Assembly: GCA_044426045.1 (NCBI GenBank)
Contig: JAWXUX010000011.1
Location: forward strand, 1 to 64,000
Direction of reading: 5' to 3'
DNA from: JAWXUU01 sp044426045
GTDB lineage: Bacteria; Bacillota; Clostridia; Christensenellales; CAMQZB01
Length of the DNA: 64,000 nt
Shown here: one piece after another, positions 8,569 to 17,590 of the stretch
Position numbering within the stretch: position 1 is the first letter of the stretch
Layout of the letters: each line of letters starts with the position of its first letter
The notes under the pieces: model-generated
Databases searched by the model: none
The model's input: only the letters and a program-made list of their open reading frames with translations
What the model was told of the DNA's origin: nothing
Translations under genes and position numbers: made by a program

Positions 8569-9868
8569 TGAGTTGCGAAATCGTTGTGCCTGTTATTTTG
8601 ATGTTCACCATTTTGCCGATAAGGTCTTCTCTGTCCGTATAAAAAACCACCATTTTGCCGTTGTCGGTTCTTCCGCAGTGGTGACCGTTGCCTCTTGAAT
8701 CTTCGCAAAGCACTTCGACGGTTTTGCCGATATATGAATCGGCGATTTCTTTCGAAATTTTATTTTGCACTGCAATCAGGCGTTCAATTCTTTCAGATTG
8801 AATTTTGTCGGGAATTTGATTTTCCATGCTCGCGGCTGGCGTGCCTTTTCTGACTGAATAAACAAAAGTGAAAGCAGTGTCGTATTTCACCTTTTCAACA
8901 AGCGAAACCGTTTCAAGAAAGTCCTCTTCCGTTTCGCCTGGGAAACCAACCATGATGTCAGACGTGATACCAACGTTTGGAATTTCCGCCCTTATCATTT
9001 CGATTTGTGAAAGATAGTCCTCGCGAGTGTATTTGCGGTTCATGGCTTTCAAAACTTTGTTTGAGCCCGCTTGAACTGGAAGGTGGATATATGAACTGAT
9101 GTTGTCATATTTTTTCATGACGTCCACAACGGATTTCGAAAAATCTTTTGGATGACTTGTCATGAATCGAAGTCGGTATTTATATGGCAGTTTTGCTAGC
9201 TCTTCCATGAGAACTGCAAAGTTGATTTCGGGATTTTTGAAATCGTTGCCATATGAATCGACATTTTGACCAAGAAGTGTGATTTCTTTATAGCCTTCTT
9301 CAAGCAAGGTTTCGACTTCCTTTTTGATATCTTCAATCTTTCTTGAACGCTCGCGTCCGCGAACATAAGGCACGATGCAATAGGTGCAAAAGTTGTTGCA
9401 ACCAAACATGATATTAACCCACGCATTTGGGAAAGATGTTCTTGAAATTTCCATATCTTCGATGATTTCTTTTGATTCGCAAGGCACGTTGAAAATGCGT
9501 TTTTTTGAATGTTGCTTTTCTTTTATCATTTCCTTTAGTTCGTGCAAGTTGAAAGTTCCAAAAATGATATCAACAAATTTGAAAGTATCTTTCACTTTTT
9601 CGGCGTCCTTGCCAACTTGAGTCATGCAACCGCCAACGCAGATGATTTTTTCGGGGTGCTCACGTTTCATGCTTTTGAGCGCGCCAATATTTCCAAACGC
9701 TTTATCAACGGCGTTTTCACGGATTGAACAGGTGTTGAAAACGATGATATCAGCTTCAAGCATATCATGCGTTTCTGTGTAGCCAAGGCTTTCGATTTGT
9801 CCTGCGATTTTTTCTGAATCATGGACGTTCATTTGACATCCATATGTCTTTATTAGATACTTATTCAA
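8540..9868 (-). CDS. miaB: tRNA-2-methylthio-N6-dimethylallyladenosine synthase MiaB
   Basis: A radical-SAM methylthiotransferase that adds a thiomethyl group to i6A37 of tRNA, acting after MiaA. The N-terminal UPF0004 domain has the three cysteines of the auxiliary cluster (TYGCQMN, NTCSIREN, CVGGCM); the radical SAM motif is CNNFCTYC; a TRAM RNA-binding domain ends the protein. I chose TTG at 9868, giving 442 residues, because GGGAG lies six bases upstream and the predicted transcription start is near 9906. The ATG at 9910 would lie outside that transcript. It is the first gene of the miaB-mutS-mutL-miaA-hfq unit. Confidence 0.95.
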   Translation of the reverse strand: MNKYLIKTYGCQMNVHDSEKIAGQIESLGYTETHDMLEADIIVFNTCSIRENAVDKAFGNIGALKSMKREHPEKIICVGGCMTQVGKDAEKVKDTFKFVDIIFGTFNLHELKEMIKEKQHSKKRIFNVPCESKEIIEDMEISRTSFPNAWVNIMFGCNNFCTYCIVPYVRGRERSRKIEDIKKEVETLLEEGYKEITLLGQNVDSYGNDFKNPEINFAVLMEELAKLPYKYRLRFMTSHPKDFSKSVVDVMKKYDNISSYIHLPVQAGSNKVLKAMNRKYTREDYLSQIEMIRAEIPNVGITSDIMVGFPGETEEDFLETVSLVEKVKYDTAFTFVYSVRKGTPAASMENQIPDKIQSERIERLIAVQNKISKEIADSYIGKTVEVLCEDSRGNGHHCGRTDNGKMVVFYTDREDLIGKMVNIKITGTTISQLKGEIESVEE

Positions 9869-9912
9869 GTTTTGCTCCCTATAGTTAGAATTAAATTTTT
9901 CGATACACATTA

Positions 9913-9941
9913 ATTATATATTTTTTTTTATTAAATTTCAA
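9913..9941 (-). promoter_or_regulatory. Sigma-A type promoter for the miaB operon
   Basis: On the minus strand TTGAAA (9936-9941), a 17-bp spacer and TATAAT (9913-9918). The expected start near 9906 gives a leader of about 38 nt before the TTG start at 9868. Confidence 0.65.
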
Positions 9942-10036
9942 GTTAAAAAGCTATCAACATGAATTTTTCTAGCTTTTTATGCGTTTTTTTCGCTGAAATT
10001 GCAAACAATATTTATAAAAAAATGCGGTGGTGGGAA

Positions 10037-12295
10037 ATGAAGGTTTTTAAAATTGTGATAATGGGAATTTTGGTGGCTTGTTTGGTGGTTTTGGGATTTT
10101 TTTCCGCTTATTTTTTCAGCGTTTATAATCGCGGAAAAGAAATCGACATCAACTTCGAAAATAACCTTGACAAATTCGTTTTTTTAGAGTTTTTCGACGG
10201 TGAAAATAACATTGCGGAGTTTGGCGGAATGGATTTTTGTGAGTCTGGCGAAATCAAAAGTCACACTTTCAACGCGTTTATTGCAAAGGAAGATAGACGA
10301 TTTTTGTCGCATTCTGGGGTGGATTTTCGCGGTATTTTGCGTGCGGGAATTGTGAATTTGAAAAGTGGCAACGCCGTTCAAGGGGGTTCAACAATCACGC
10401 AACAGCTTGCAAAAAATTTGCTTTTATCATCAGAAAAAAAGCTTTCACGAAAGATAACAGAAGTGGCTCTTGCAAGAAAGATTGAGGAAAATTATACAAA
10501 GGAAGAGATTTTGACGATGTATCTCAACGTGATATATTTTGGGGAAAACACGTTTGGAATAACTGATGCTTCAATGCTTTATTTTGGCAAAAAGCCATGC
10601 GAGCTTACGATTTCCGAAAGTGCCATGCTTGCGGGAATTTTGCCGTCCCCTGAAAATTTTTCGCCGATAAAATCAATAGATATTGCCAAAGAAAAGCGAG
10701 ATATTGTGCTTTTGCTTATGAAAAATGAAAATTATATCACTGAAATGGAATATCAAAATGCACTGAAAGAAGAAATCACGCTGAATATAACAAAAAGTGA
10801 GGGGGAAAATTATGATTATCTGAATCACGCAATGAAAGAGGCTTCGGAAATTTTGGGGATTTCCGAGCGAGAACTTGCGGGGCTTGATTATAAAATTTTC
10901 ACTTATATGGATGCAAATAAGCAATCGGAAATTAAAAAACTTGGCGATGAAATAACGGAAACCGACGGGGTTTTGCTTGCCATCGACAACCAAACTCGCG
11001 GGGTTTTGGGGGTTTTTGAGAGCCGTCATGACATGATTTTTGAAAGGCGGTCGCCGGCTTCACTTATAAAGCCACTGCTTGTTTATGCCCCTGCACTTGA
11101 GGAAAATATTATTTTTGAAGAGTGCGTTCTTGACGATAAAAAGACGGATTTTGAGGGTTATTGCCCGCGAAATTATAACGATGTTTACTACGGCGAGGTG
11201 ACGGCAAAAACGGCGCTTGCCAAAAGTTTGAACGTGCCAAGCGTGAAAATTCTTGACTCGCTTTCCGTTGAAACTGCCACGAGGTACGCTCGCATGCTTG
11301 ATTTGCCACTTGAAAAGAGCGACACAGGGCTTGCCGTTGCACTTGGTGGGCTTTCACATGGCTTTTCGCCCATTGAAATTTCCGCGGGATATGCGAGTGT
11401 TGCCGATGGCGGAGAATTTGCAAAAACAGCTTTTGTGCGTGAGATTGTGAGTTCTTCCGGAGAGATTATTTACTCTCGCGAGGTTGAAAAACAAAAGGTT
11501 TTTGGGGAGGACACGGCATATATTTTGACTGATATGTTGAAAGAATGCACGCGAGTTGGCACGGGAAAAAAACTTGGGGAAGTTTCACCTTTTATCGCTT
11601 CAAAAACCGGCACAAATGGCGATGAAAACGGCAATTTTGATGCACTTGCTTGCGCTTATTCACCTTTGGAAACCTTTTTTTGTTGGCTTGGAAATGCGGA
11701 TTTTTCGCGAGTTTCAAGCAGCATAAAAGGGAGCACACTGCCAATTGATAATGCGGTGAAATATTTTTCTTCATGCAGTGAGATTTCAGATTTTGAAAAG
11801 CCCGAAAGCGTTGTTACCCTTTCATATGACAAAAATGAATATTTGGAAAACGGGAAACTGCTTCTTTCAACTGCCGACACGCCCGCAAAATATGTCGGAA
11901 AAACACTGATTTCAAAGCGATTTTGCCCCATATTGAAAAGTTTGAAATATTCTTTTCCAAAAGTCGCTGGTGCTAGCATCGTTCAAAGTGGCGAATATTT
12001 AGAAATTGAGTTTTTGTCGCAAGAATTTGCAAAATACGAAATTAAAAATAAAGTGACGGGTGAAATCGACAGCGAAATTTTAGGAACGGGCAAGAATATT
12101 TCCGTTGTTCTCCCCGCAAATGGAGATTATGCACAATTTGAAATCACAGCTTTTAACAAAGAAACAAATAAAAAAGGTGAAACGCATATTTTTGAAAAAT
12201 TATATTTGAAAAAGAACTTTTTGCCAAGTGAAAAAGGACTGACTGGCGAAGATATGCCAAAGAGCGATGCGGAGATATTGGAGTTTTTTTCGTGA
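10037..12295 (+). CDS. Class A penicillin-binding protein (PBP1A type)
   Basis: A bifunctional cell-wall enzyme: membrane anchor, glycosyltransferase that polymerises lipid II, and transpeptidase that cross-links. Seen: one N-terminal membrane helix (IVIMGILVACLVVLGFFSAY), the GT51 motifs EDRRFLSHSGVD and GGSTITQQLAKN, then transpeptidase motifs SLIK (within SPASLIKP), SLN (within AKSLNVPS) and KTGT. I chose ATG 10037 (about 752 residues) after GGTGGTGGG; an in-frame ATG at 9959 would add an unlikely N-terminal tail and overlaps the divergent miaB promoter. It is a lone plus-strand gene, and HFP2 begins 13 bp after its stop. Confidence 0.92.
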   Translation: MKVFKIVIMGILVACLVVLGFFSAYFFSVYNRGKEIDINFENNLDKFVFLEFFDGENNIAEFGGMDFCESGEIKSHTFNAFIAKEDRRFLSHSGVDFRGILRAGIVNLKSGNAVQGGSTITQQLAKNLLLSSEKKLSRKITEVALARKIEENYTKEEILTMYLNVIYFGENTFGITDASMLYFGKKPCELTISESAMLAGILPSPENFSPIKSIDIAKEKRDIVLLLMKNENYITEMEYQNALKEEITLNITKSEGENYDYLNHAMKEASEILGISERELAGLDYKIFTYMDANKQSEIKKLGDEITETDGVLLAIDNQTRGVLGVFESRHDMIFERRSPASLIKPLLVYAPALEENIIFEECVLDDKKTDFEGYCPRNYNDVYYGEVTAKTALAKSLNVPSVKILDSLSVETATRYARMLDLPLEKSDTGLAVALGGLSHGFSPIEISAGYASVADGGEFAKTAFVREIVSSSGEIIYSREVEKQKVFGEDTAYILTDMLKECTRVGTGKKLGEVSPFIASKTGTNGDENGNFDALACAYSPLETFFCWLGNADFSRVSSSIKGSTLPIDNAVKYFSSCSEISDFEKPESVVTLSYDKNEYLENGKLLLSTADTPAKYVGKTLISKRFCPILKSLKYSFPKVAGASIVQSGEYLEIEFLSQEFAKYEIKNKVTGEIDSEILGTGKNISVVLPANGDYAQFEITAFNKETNKKGETHIFEKLYLKKNFLPSEKGLTGEDMPKSDAEILEFFS

Positions 12296-12308
12296 AAGGA
12301 AAAAAAAA

Positions 12309-12553
12309 GTGAAAGGTGAAAGGTAAAAGGTGAAAGGTGAAAGGTGAAAGGTGAAAGGTGAAAGGTGTGGTAGGCACTCGGCTTCGCCTCGTGCACCCCA
12401 TTATATTTAGGTAGCAAAAAAGGAACGCTCCTATTTGAATAGTTACGTCCCTATTATGGATTACAAATATAATTGAAAAGCACGAAGCGAAGCTGAGTGC
12501 ATTACCACACCTTTCACCTTTCACCTTTCACCTTTCACCTGACGCGTAGCGTC
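12309..12553 (-). repeat. HFP2: heptamer-flanked palindromic element, type B
   Basis: Eight 7-bp units on the left (one variant, GTAAAAG) and four TTTCACC units on the right bound the inverted core (GGTGTGGTAGGCACTCGG and GAGTGCATTACCACACC). The interior is type B, with a GGAACG...CGTCCC type hairpin and two AATATAAT boxes facing opposite directions. The right edge ends in a GACGC-GTA-GCGTC hairpin (12541-12553) that directly abuts the stop codon of the GntR gene. It fills the gap between convergent pbp and gntR genes. Confidence 0.88.
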
Positions 12554-13303
12554 CTATTTTTTTGCCAACATTTCCTTGAAAAGGTTATTTTCTGACACGA
12601 TTTCGGCTACGTCGCCAGAAAGTGTTACGTTTTCGAAATATTCTGGGTATTTTTCAACGATTTCGTCTTTTTCTGTGATAACTTTTCTCACGTGTTGGCG
12701 AAGGACTTGTTTTGCGCCTTCGACATCTTCGTTTTTGATACATTCAAGCAAGTTTTCGTGTTGCACAATGTTTGTTTCAATCACGTCTTCAACCATCATT
12801 GAAAGGTATCTCATACGGCGATAGTTGCCACCAACTGAAACTGTCACTTCATAGCACATTGGCTTATCCACATCTTCATACATGATTTGGTGGAATTGGT
12901 CGTCATATTCCATGAATTTGATATAATCTTTTTCAGCGGCTGCCTTTTTTTGTTTTCCGATTATTCTTTCCAACCTGTAGATAGCTTCTTCGGATTTTTC
13001 TTTCACGAAAAGTTCCAAAACTGCCCTTTCCACAGATTCACGCAAGAAGCGTTCTTCATTTGCGTGGTGGTAGTTGATTTTTGAGATGAACGTGCCTTTT
13101 TGCGGAATGATGTTCACTAGCCCTTCTCTTGAAAGTTTGATAAAAGCTTCTCTCACAGGTGTTCTTGAAACGCCCAATTTTACAGAGAGTTCTTGTTCGC
13201 TCATTGCTGTTCCTGGGGCAAGGTTCAAGTTGATGATATTATTTCTTATCGCTTGATAAATTCTGCTTCCAACTGAGTTGTTTTCTTTTGATTGATTTTG
13301 CAT
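12554..13303 (-). CDS. GntR-family (FCD) transcriptional regulator
   Basis: A 249-residue cytoplasmic regulator. The N-terminal winged helix-turn-helix (about 12-78) has the typical GntR stretch LSVKLGVSRTPVREAFIKLSREGLV. The C-terminal FCD domain (about 90-225) is all-helical, with candidate metal-ligand residues in YDDQFHQIMY, QHENLLECI and LRQHVRKV. FCD regulators commonly sense small organic acids; UxuR and ExuR of uronate metabolism belong here. It is in the same block as the Gfo/Idh enzyme and mannonate dehydratase, so control of those genes by a uronate intermediate is inferred. The start has GGAGGAG upstream. Confidence 0.88.
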   Translation of the reverse strand: MQNQSKENNSVGSRIYQAIRNNIINLNLAPGTAMSEQELSVKLGVSRTPVREAFIKLSREGLVNIIPQKGTFISKINYHHANEERFLRESVERAVLELFVKEKSEEAIYRLERIIGKQKKAAAEKDYIKFMEYDDQFHQIMYEDVDKPMCYEVTVSVGGNYRRMRYLSMMVEDVIETNIVQHENLLECIKNEDVEGAKQVLRQHVRKVITEKDEIVEKYPEYFENVTLSGDVAEIVSENNLFKEMLAKK

Positions 13304-13313
13304 AGTGCTCCTC

Positions 13314-14402
13314 CTATGTATTGAAACGCGGTGCGTCTTCCGTTCTGCCTTTCAGCGTGCAATATTTGTCGGTTCTGTCAAGCGGGAACTTGACTGTTTC
13401 CCCCGTTATTGCTGATTTATAGATTGCGACAACCATTTCAAGGGCGTTCCTGCCGTCCTCGCCAGTTATCAAAAGTTGCTCTGCGCCCAAAATTGCGTTC
13501 ACAAAGTTTGCAATTTGACCGTCGAACTTTTGCGGTTTATTATATTCTTTTTTTTCAAAAAGTTTTTCAATTTCGGTTTTGCCATCGGGGTCATCGGTGT
13601 TGAAACCATTTTCAAGACCCTTTGAACACAAAACGCCAAACGGGATTGAAACTCCGCCTTTTTCCGTTTGGAAAAAGATTTCCTTTTTCTCGCCGTGGTG
13701 AAGCATTGAACATTGAAGCGTTGCAAGACTGCCGTTTGGATATTTCAAAATCGATATTGAAATGTCCTCTTCTTGCGAGCTTTTGTGGTTCAAATTTGAA
13801 AAAACTGATGTGATTTCGCAAGGCGTGCCGTTTGCCCAAAGCAAAAGGTCGATATGGTGGATTGCGTTGTTCATCGTGACACCGCCACCTTCGATTTCCC
13901 ATTTGCCTCGCCAGTCCATATCGTAATACGCGTCGGAACGATACCAATGCGAGTGTACGTCGGTGTGGAAAACTTTTCCAAGCTCGCCACTTTTCAGCAT
14001 TTCGATAACTTTTGCGTTGTCGCTGTCGTATCTGTTTTGTGCGACTGAAGAAAACACGCATCCATTTTCGCTTGCGGTTTTTATCATTATATCACAATCT
14101 TCGATACTTTGAGCCAATGGTTTTTCACAAATCACGTGCTTTTTTGCAGAAAATGCGTCGCAAGCGATTGTTTTGTGGCTTGCGGGCGGTGAACAGATTG
14201 AAACAATGTCGCAAAGCGAAAGTCCGTCGCGATAGTCTGAAACACACTCGCAATCAAGGTTGAACTGCTTTTTCAGCGCTAGAGCTTTCGTCACATCGCG
14301 GTTTGCAAGTGCTGTTATTTTGCAATCCTCACCTTTTGCAAGGAATGCTTTTATGTGTTTGGGTGCAATCATTCCACACCCAACAATCATAACTTTTAAC
14401 AT
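13314..14402 (-). CDS. Gfo/Idh/MocA family NAD(P)-dependent oxidoreductase
   Basis: A 362-residue sugar or polyol dehydrogenase of the Gfo/Idh/MocA family. The N-terminal Rossmann fold has VGCGMIAPKHIKAF (dinucleotide binding), followed by the family hallmark CEKPLAQSIEDC and the QNRYD segment. The C-terminal half is the usual alpha/beta substrate domain with MNNAIHHIDLLLWANG carrying the HHxxD catalytic histidine. It lies 10 bp before gntR and about 250 bp after uxuA, so it probably handles a uronate or related sugar acid; the exact substrate cannot be read. GGGG precedes the ATG. Confidence 0.85.
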   Translation of the reverse strand: MLKVMIVGCGMIAPKHIKAFLAKGEDCKITALANRDVTKALALKKQFNLDCECVSDYRDGLSLCDIVSICSPPASHKTIACDAFSAKKHVICEKPLAQSIEDCDIMIKTASENGCVFSSVAQNRYDSDNAKVIEMLKSGELGKVFHTDVHSHWYRSDAYYDMDWRGKWEIEGGGVTMNNAIHHIDLLLWANGTPCEITSVFSNLNHKSSQEEDISISILKYPNGSLATLQCSMLHHGEKKEIFFQTEKGGVSIPFGVLCSKGLENGFNTDDPDGKTEIEKLFEKKEYNKPQKFDGQIANFVNAILGAEQLLITGEDGRNALEMVVAIYKSAITGETVKFPLDRTDKYCTLKGRTEDAPRFNT

Positions 14403-14441
14403 AATTTACCCCTGTTTATGTTTTGTTGGTTATTTTATTAT

Positions 14442-14622
14442 GGGCACTTCTAAAAAGTATTGACCAAAGATTGATTTCAAAAAAAGTGCGTATTTTTTGC
14501 AGAATTTCGACGTAAAACTGGACGTTTTTCTAGAAATTTTGTGTTACGAGCGTAGCGAACTACCTGAAAATCAAGCCTTTTTTGGGAATTAAGATTTGAG
14601 TTAAGACTTTTTAGAAGTGCCC
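14442..14622 (+). mobile_element. M2-a: MITE-like element with 16-bp terminal inverted repeats
   Basis: 181 bp bounded by perfect inverted repeats GGGCACTTCTAAAAAG and CTTTTTAGAAGTGCCC. TTAT stands immediately outside both ends (14438-14441 and 14623-14626), consistent with a 4-bp target duplication or target preference. It has no reading frame and cannot mobilise itself. About 60 bp at one end and 50 bp at the other match M2-b, which has the opposite orientation; the centre differs and carries a short extra block with GAGCGTAGCGAAC. It sits between uxuA and the Gfo/Idh gene. Confidence 0.85.
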
Positions 14623-14648
14623 TTATTTCTTATTGCTGTTTTTCAGTC

Positions 14649-15716
14649 TTATTTGCTAGATTTTTCGATAGCTTCCCAAAGTCCTTGCAAATAACAAGCA
14701 CCGAGCGCTCTGTCGTAGAGTCCGTAGCCTGGCATTGCAACTTCGCCCCAAATCATTCTGCCGTGGTCGGGTCTTATTGGACCGTCAAAGCCGATTTCGT
14801 GGAGGGCTTTCATGATTTCATACATGTCAAGTGAGCCGTCAGATGAAAGGTGCGCTGATTCTTCAAAAATCCCCGGCGCGTCATGTTTTGTGTTTCTGAC
14901 GTGGGCGAAATGAATTCTGCCTTTCAAACTTCTGATGATGTCTGGAATATCGTTTTTAGGGTTTGAAGAAAGTGAACCCGTGCAAAGCGTTACCCCATTT
15001 CTTGGGTTTGGAACTGCGTTCATAAGTTTCAAAATCGCTTCTTTTCCCGTGATAATTCTTGGAAGACCAAAAACGCTCCAAGCGGGATCGTCGATATGAA
15101 TTGCCATATTGATGTCGCATTTGTCGCATGTTGGCATGATTGCATTCAAAAAATATACGAGGTTATCAAACAATTTTTCGTTATCAATCGTGCTGTACTG
15201 TTCAAAAAGTTCTTTGATGTGCGCCATGCGTTCTGGTTCCCAACCTGGCATAACAAAGCCATTTGAGTTTTTATCCATATCTTCAAAGAATGATTGTGGG
15301 TCGATTTTGTCCACTTCTTCTTGGTTATATGCAAGCACTGTTGAACCGTCCGCTCTTTCCTTTGCAAGGTTAGAACGAGTCCAGTCAAAGACAGGCATGA
15401 AGTTATAACACACCATTTTTATTCCGCACTGTGAAAGTTTTTCAAGTGTTCTTTTATAGTTTTCAATATATATTTCACGGTCTGGCGCTCCAGTTTTGAT
15501 TGAATCGTGAATGTTCACGCTTTCAATTCCCGCAACTTTTAAACCAGCACTTTCAACGGTTGCAATCATCTTTTTGATTTCGCTTAGCTCCCATTCTTCA
15601 CCGGGTTTTGTGCCATAAAGTGTTGTTATCACGCCTTCCACCCCAGGGATTTGACGAATTTGCTCAAGCGTTACACTGTCGTAACCTTCGCCATACCATC
15701 TTAATGTCATTTGCAT
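14649..15716 (-). CDS. uxuA: Mannonate dehydratase
   Basis: UxuA dehydrates D-mannonate to 2-keto-3-deoxygluconate in glucuronate breakdown. The 355-residue protein has family features: the N-terminal MTLRWYGEGYDSVTLEQIRQIPGV, the CYNFMPVFDWTR segment, the metal-site region NMAIHIDDPAWSVFGLPRI, a CTGSLSS stretch, and HFAHVRNTK followed by RPDHGRMIWGE. The ATG follows GGAGG by seven bases. It has its own promoter and is followed, across M2-a, by the Gfo/Idh gene and gntR. The other uronate genes (uxaC, uxuB, kdgK) are not in the window. Confidence 0.93.
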   Translation of the reverse strand: MQMTLRWYGEGYDSVTLEQIRQIPGVEGVITTLYGTKPGEEWELSEIKKMIATVESAGLKVAGIESVNIHDSIKTGAPDREIYIENYKRTLEKLSQCGIKMVCYNFMPVFDWTRSNLAKERADGSTVLAYNQEEVDKIDPQSFFEDMDKNSNGFVMPGWEPERMAHIKELFEQYSTIDNEKLFDNLVYFLNAIMPTCDKCDINMAIHIDDPAWSVFGLPRIITGKEAILKLMNAVPNPRNGVTLCTGSLSSNPKNDIPDIIRSLKGRIHFAHVRNTKHDAPGIFEESAHLSSDGSLDMYEIMKALHEIGFDGPIRPDHGRMIWGEVAMPGYGLYDRALGACYLQGLWEAIEKSSK

Positions 15717-15751
15717 ATAATGCCTCCAAATACATTTAGTTTATCTTGTAT

Positions 15752-15780
15752 ATTGTAACATACTAGTGTGTGATTGTCAA
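15752..15780 (-). promoter_or_regulatory. uxuA promoter with a palindromic operator candidate
   Basis: Minus strand TTGACA (15775-15780), 17-bp spacer and TACAAT (15752-15757). The spacer holds the 14-bp near-palindrome ACATACTAGTGTGT (15758-15771), one mismatch pair from perfect, centred on ACTAGT. A repressor bound there would block RNA polymerase; the neighbouring GntR-family protein is the obvious candidate (inference). Confidence 0.6.
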
Positions 15781-15789
15781 GAGGGAGAG

Positions 15790-15815
15790 TTAAAAAAATC
15801 GGGAGATTTTTTTAA
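15790..15815. other. A/T-rich perfect hairpin upstream of HFP3
   Basis: TTAAAAAAATC (15790-15800), a GGGA loop and GATTTTTTTAA (15805-15815) form an 11-bp perfect stem just outside the left array of HFP3. On either strand it would look like an intrinsic terminator without a GC-rich stem. Confidence 0.6.
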
Positions 15816-15831
15816 AGGGGAAAGAGAGGAA

Positions 15832-16112
15832 GGTGAAAGGTGAAAGGTGAAAGGTGAAAGGTGAAAGGTGAAAGGTGAAAGGTGAAAGGTGTGGTAATGC
15901 ACTCGCCTTGCTCGTGCTTTCTATATTTCAATTTTGGCGGGCGTTGGGGACGGTACGCACACATGGGTGCGACCCTACGCATGGAAATAGCTACAAACAC
16001 GTTAAAACGCTTGTAGCTATTGTAGTTTTGTATTTAATTTAGGATGCACGGAGCGTTAGCGTAGTGCCTACCACACCTTTCACCTTTCACCTTTCACCTT
16101 TCACCTTTCACC
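15832..16112 (+). repeat. HFP3: heptamer-flanked palindromic element, long type A
   Basis: Eight GGTGAAA units on the left, five TTTCACC units on the right, and the common inverted core. The interior is type A with an AGCTACAAACA hairpin and the extra block of about 50 bp also found in HFP1. The right array ends eight bases before the MATE gene stop codon. Confidence 0.88.
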
Positions 16113-16120
16113 TTATAAAA

Positions 16121-17491
16121 TTATACCGTCAAATTCCTAAGCCATTTGCCATCTTTGACGAATTTTGTGCCTAGGACATTTTTGATTAGGTCGGCGGTGT
16201 GGGAAACTAGGTAGATTTCTACTACTGTTATTCCAAGGGTTACTGCGTTCATTCCTAGAACCACTGTCAGTGGGAATGCGATAAGGATTGTTGCACCTTG
16301 GTCAAGGAAGAATGCGCGGAGGGAATCGCCGCCTGAACGCAATATGAAAAAGCAACATGCGTTATATGAATATGACGGCAAGAACACCGCTATCACGATG
16401 ATGATTTTCACCGAAATTGTTTTTATTTCATCGGTTGGCGAGAAAAGTTCGAGTATGCTTGGCGAAAGCACCGCAAGCCCGATTGCCATCACGATACCTG
16501 CCATGATTGAAAGTCCTTTCATTCTGTCCGCTTCGCGTTTCGCGCCCTCGAAATCGTTCACTCCAAGCTTTGGACCGACGATTATTGATGTGCCTGTTGC
16601 AAGTCCCGCAAAGAACACGAAAAATAGGTCGCAGATGTTTTGACTGTAGGAATAGGCTGTGTACCATGTGTCGTTTTTGTAGGTTGTGAAGATGATGAGA
16701 ACCGCCACCATTGTCGCCCACAAAAGTTCGTTTGCAACGAGGGGCAAGCCTTTTTTTGCGTAGTTTTCCAAAAGCGATTTTTGAAGTTTGAGATATTTCC
16801 AAAATTTCTTGAAATATGATTTTTTCCAAACGATTGCAAACACGAAAAGTGTTGTCATTTCAAACACACGGCTTGAAACTGTTGCAATCGCGGCACCCCT
16901 TGCGGCGAGCTCGGGAAAGCCGAGATTTCCGAAAATAAGGAGGTAGTTGAGCCCTGTGTTTATGCAAATTCCGCAAATGCCGACCACCATTGGTAGCAAT
17001 GTTTGTTGAACTGTTCGAAATGATGTTGCAACCGCCATGTTGACTGCCCAAATGATCATGCCGAATTTGATGATTTCAAGATATTGATAGCCATACACCC
17101 TCGATTCTGGCGATTGGATATAGATATCCACAATGCTGTTGCCAAAAAAATGGATGAAAATCGCCGTGAGACCGCCGACAATAATCGCGGAAATCCATGC
17201 GAGGTTGAAAGTTCTTTTGACGTCATCCGCTTTTCCCGCGCCGTAGTATTGCGAAAGAAATATGCTTGATGCTGCGGAAAGTCCGATAAACAAGAAGTTG
17301 AAAATCGCGACCAATCTGTTTGCTGCCGAAACACCGCCATAGGCAATGCTGTTTCCGTTATAGGCGTTCACCATGAGGTTATCAACATAGCCACCGAGCG
17401 AGAAAAGCAGTTGTTGTATTATTATTGGGGTCACAATTATAAAGACATGCTTATAAAACTGCTTGTCTCCGATATATTTTTTTATATTCAT
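16121..17491 (-). CDS. MATE-family multidrug/cation antiporter
   Basis: A 456-residue integral membrane exporter with about twelve predicted helices arranged as two six-helix halves. The N-terminal segment VTPIIIQQLLFSLGGYVDNLMV matches the MATE signature region, where an Asp and Gln face the cation path; VSAANRLVAIFNFLFIGLSAASSIFLSQYYGAG continues the first half. Substrate is unknown; family members export drugs or metabolites against Na+ or H+. It is 92 bp downstream of coaD on the same strand, so it may be read through from the coaD operon. Confidence 0.9.
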   Translation of the reverse strand: MNIKKYIGDKQFYKHVFIIVTPIIIQQLLFSLGGYVDNLMVNAYNGNSIAYGGVSAANRLVAIFNFLFIGLSAASSIFLSQYYGAGKADDVKRTFNLAWISAIIVGGLTAIFIHFFGNSIVDIYIQSPESRVYGYQYLEIIKFGMIIWAVNMAVATSFRTVQQTLLPMVVGICGICINTGLNYLLIFGNLGFPELAARGAAIATVSSRVFEMTTLFVFAIVWKKSYFKKFWKYLKLQKSLLENYAKKGLPLVANELLWATMVAVLIIFTTYKNDTWYTAYSYSQNICDLFFVFFAGLATGTSIIVGPKLGVNDFEGAKREADRMKGLSIMAGIVMAIGLAVLSPSILELFSPTDEIKTISVKIIIVIAVFLPSYSYNACCFFILRSGGDSLRAFFLDQGATILIAFPLTVVLGMNAVTLGITVVEIYLVSHTADLIKNVLGTKFVKDGKWLRNLTV

Positions 17492-17536
17492 TTTGTCCTT
17501 TAAAGATGTTTTTTATTTCGTTTATATATTTTCGTT

Positions 17537-17590
17537 TTTTCGTTTGTAGTATTGTTTGTATTATTTTCGTTTATAGTATTGTTTTATTGA
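17537..17590. repeat. 27-bp tandem duplication spanning the coaD stop
   Basis: TTTTCGTTTGTAGTATTGTT (from 17537) recurs with one substitution from 17564. The second copy includes the coaD stop codon (17584-17586). Confidence 0.7.

Noticed and set aside
9869..9910. ATG start of miaB at 9910
   Set aside because: It falls at the predicted transcription start and lacks a ribosome binding site; TTG 9868 has GGGAG in position.
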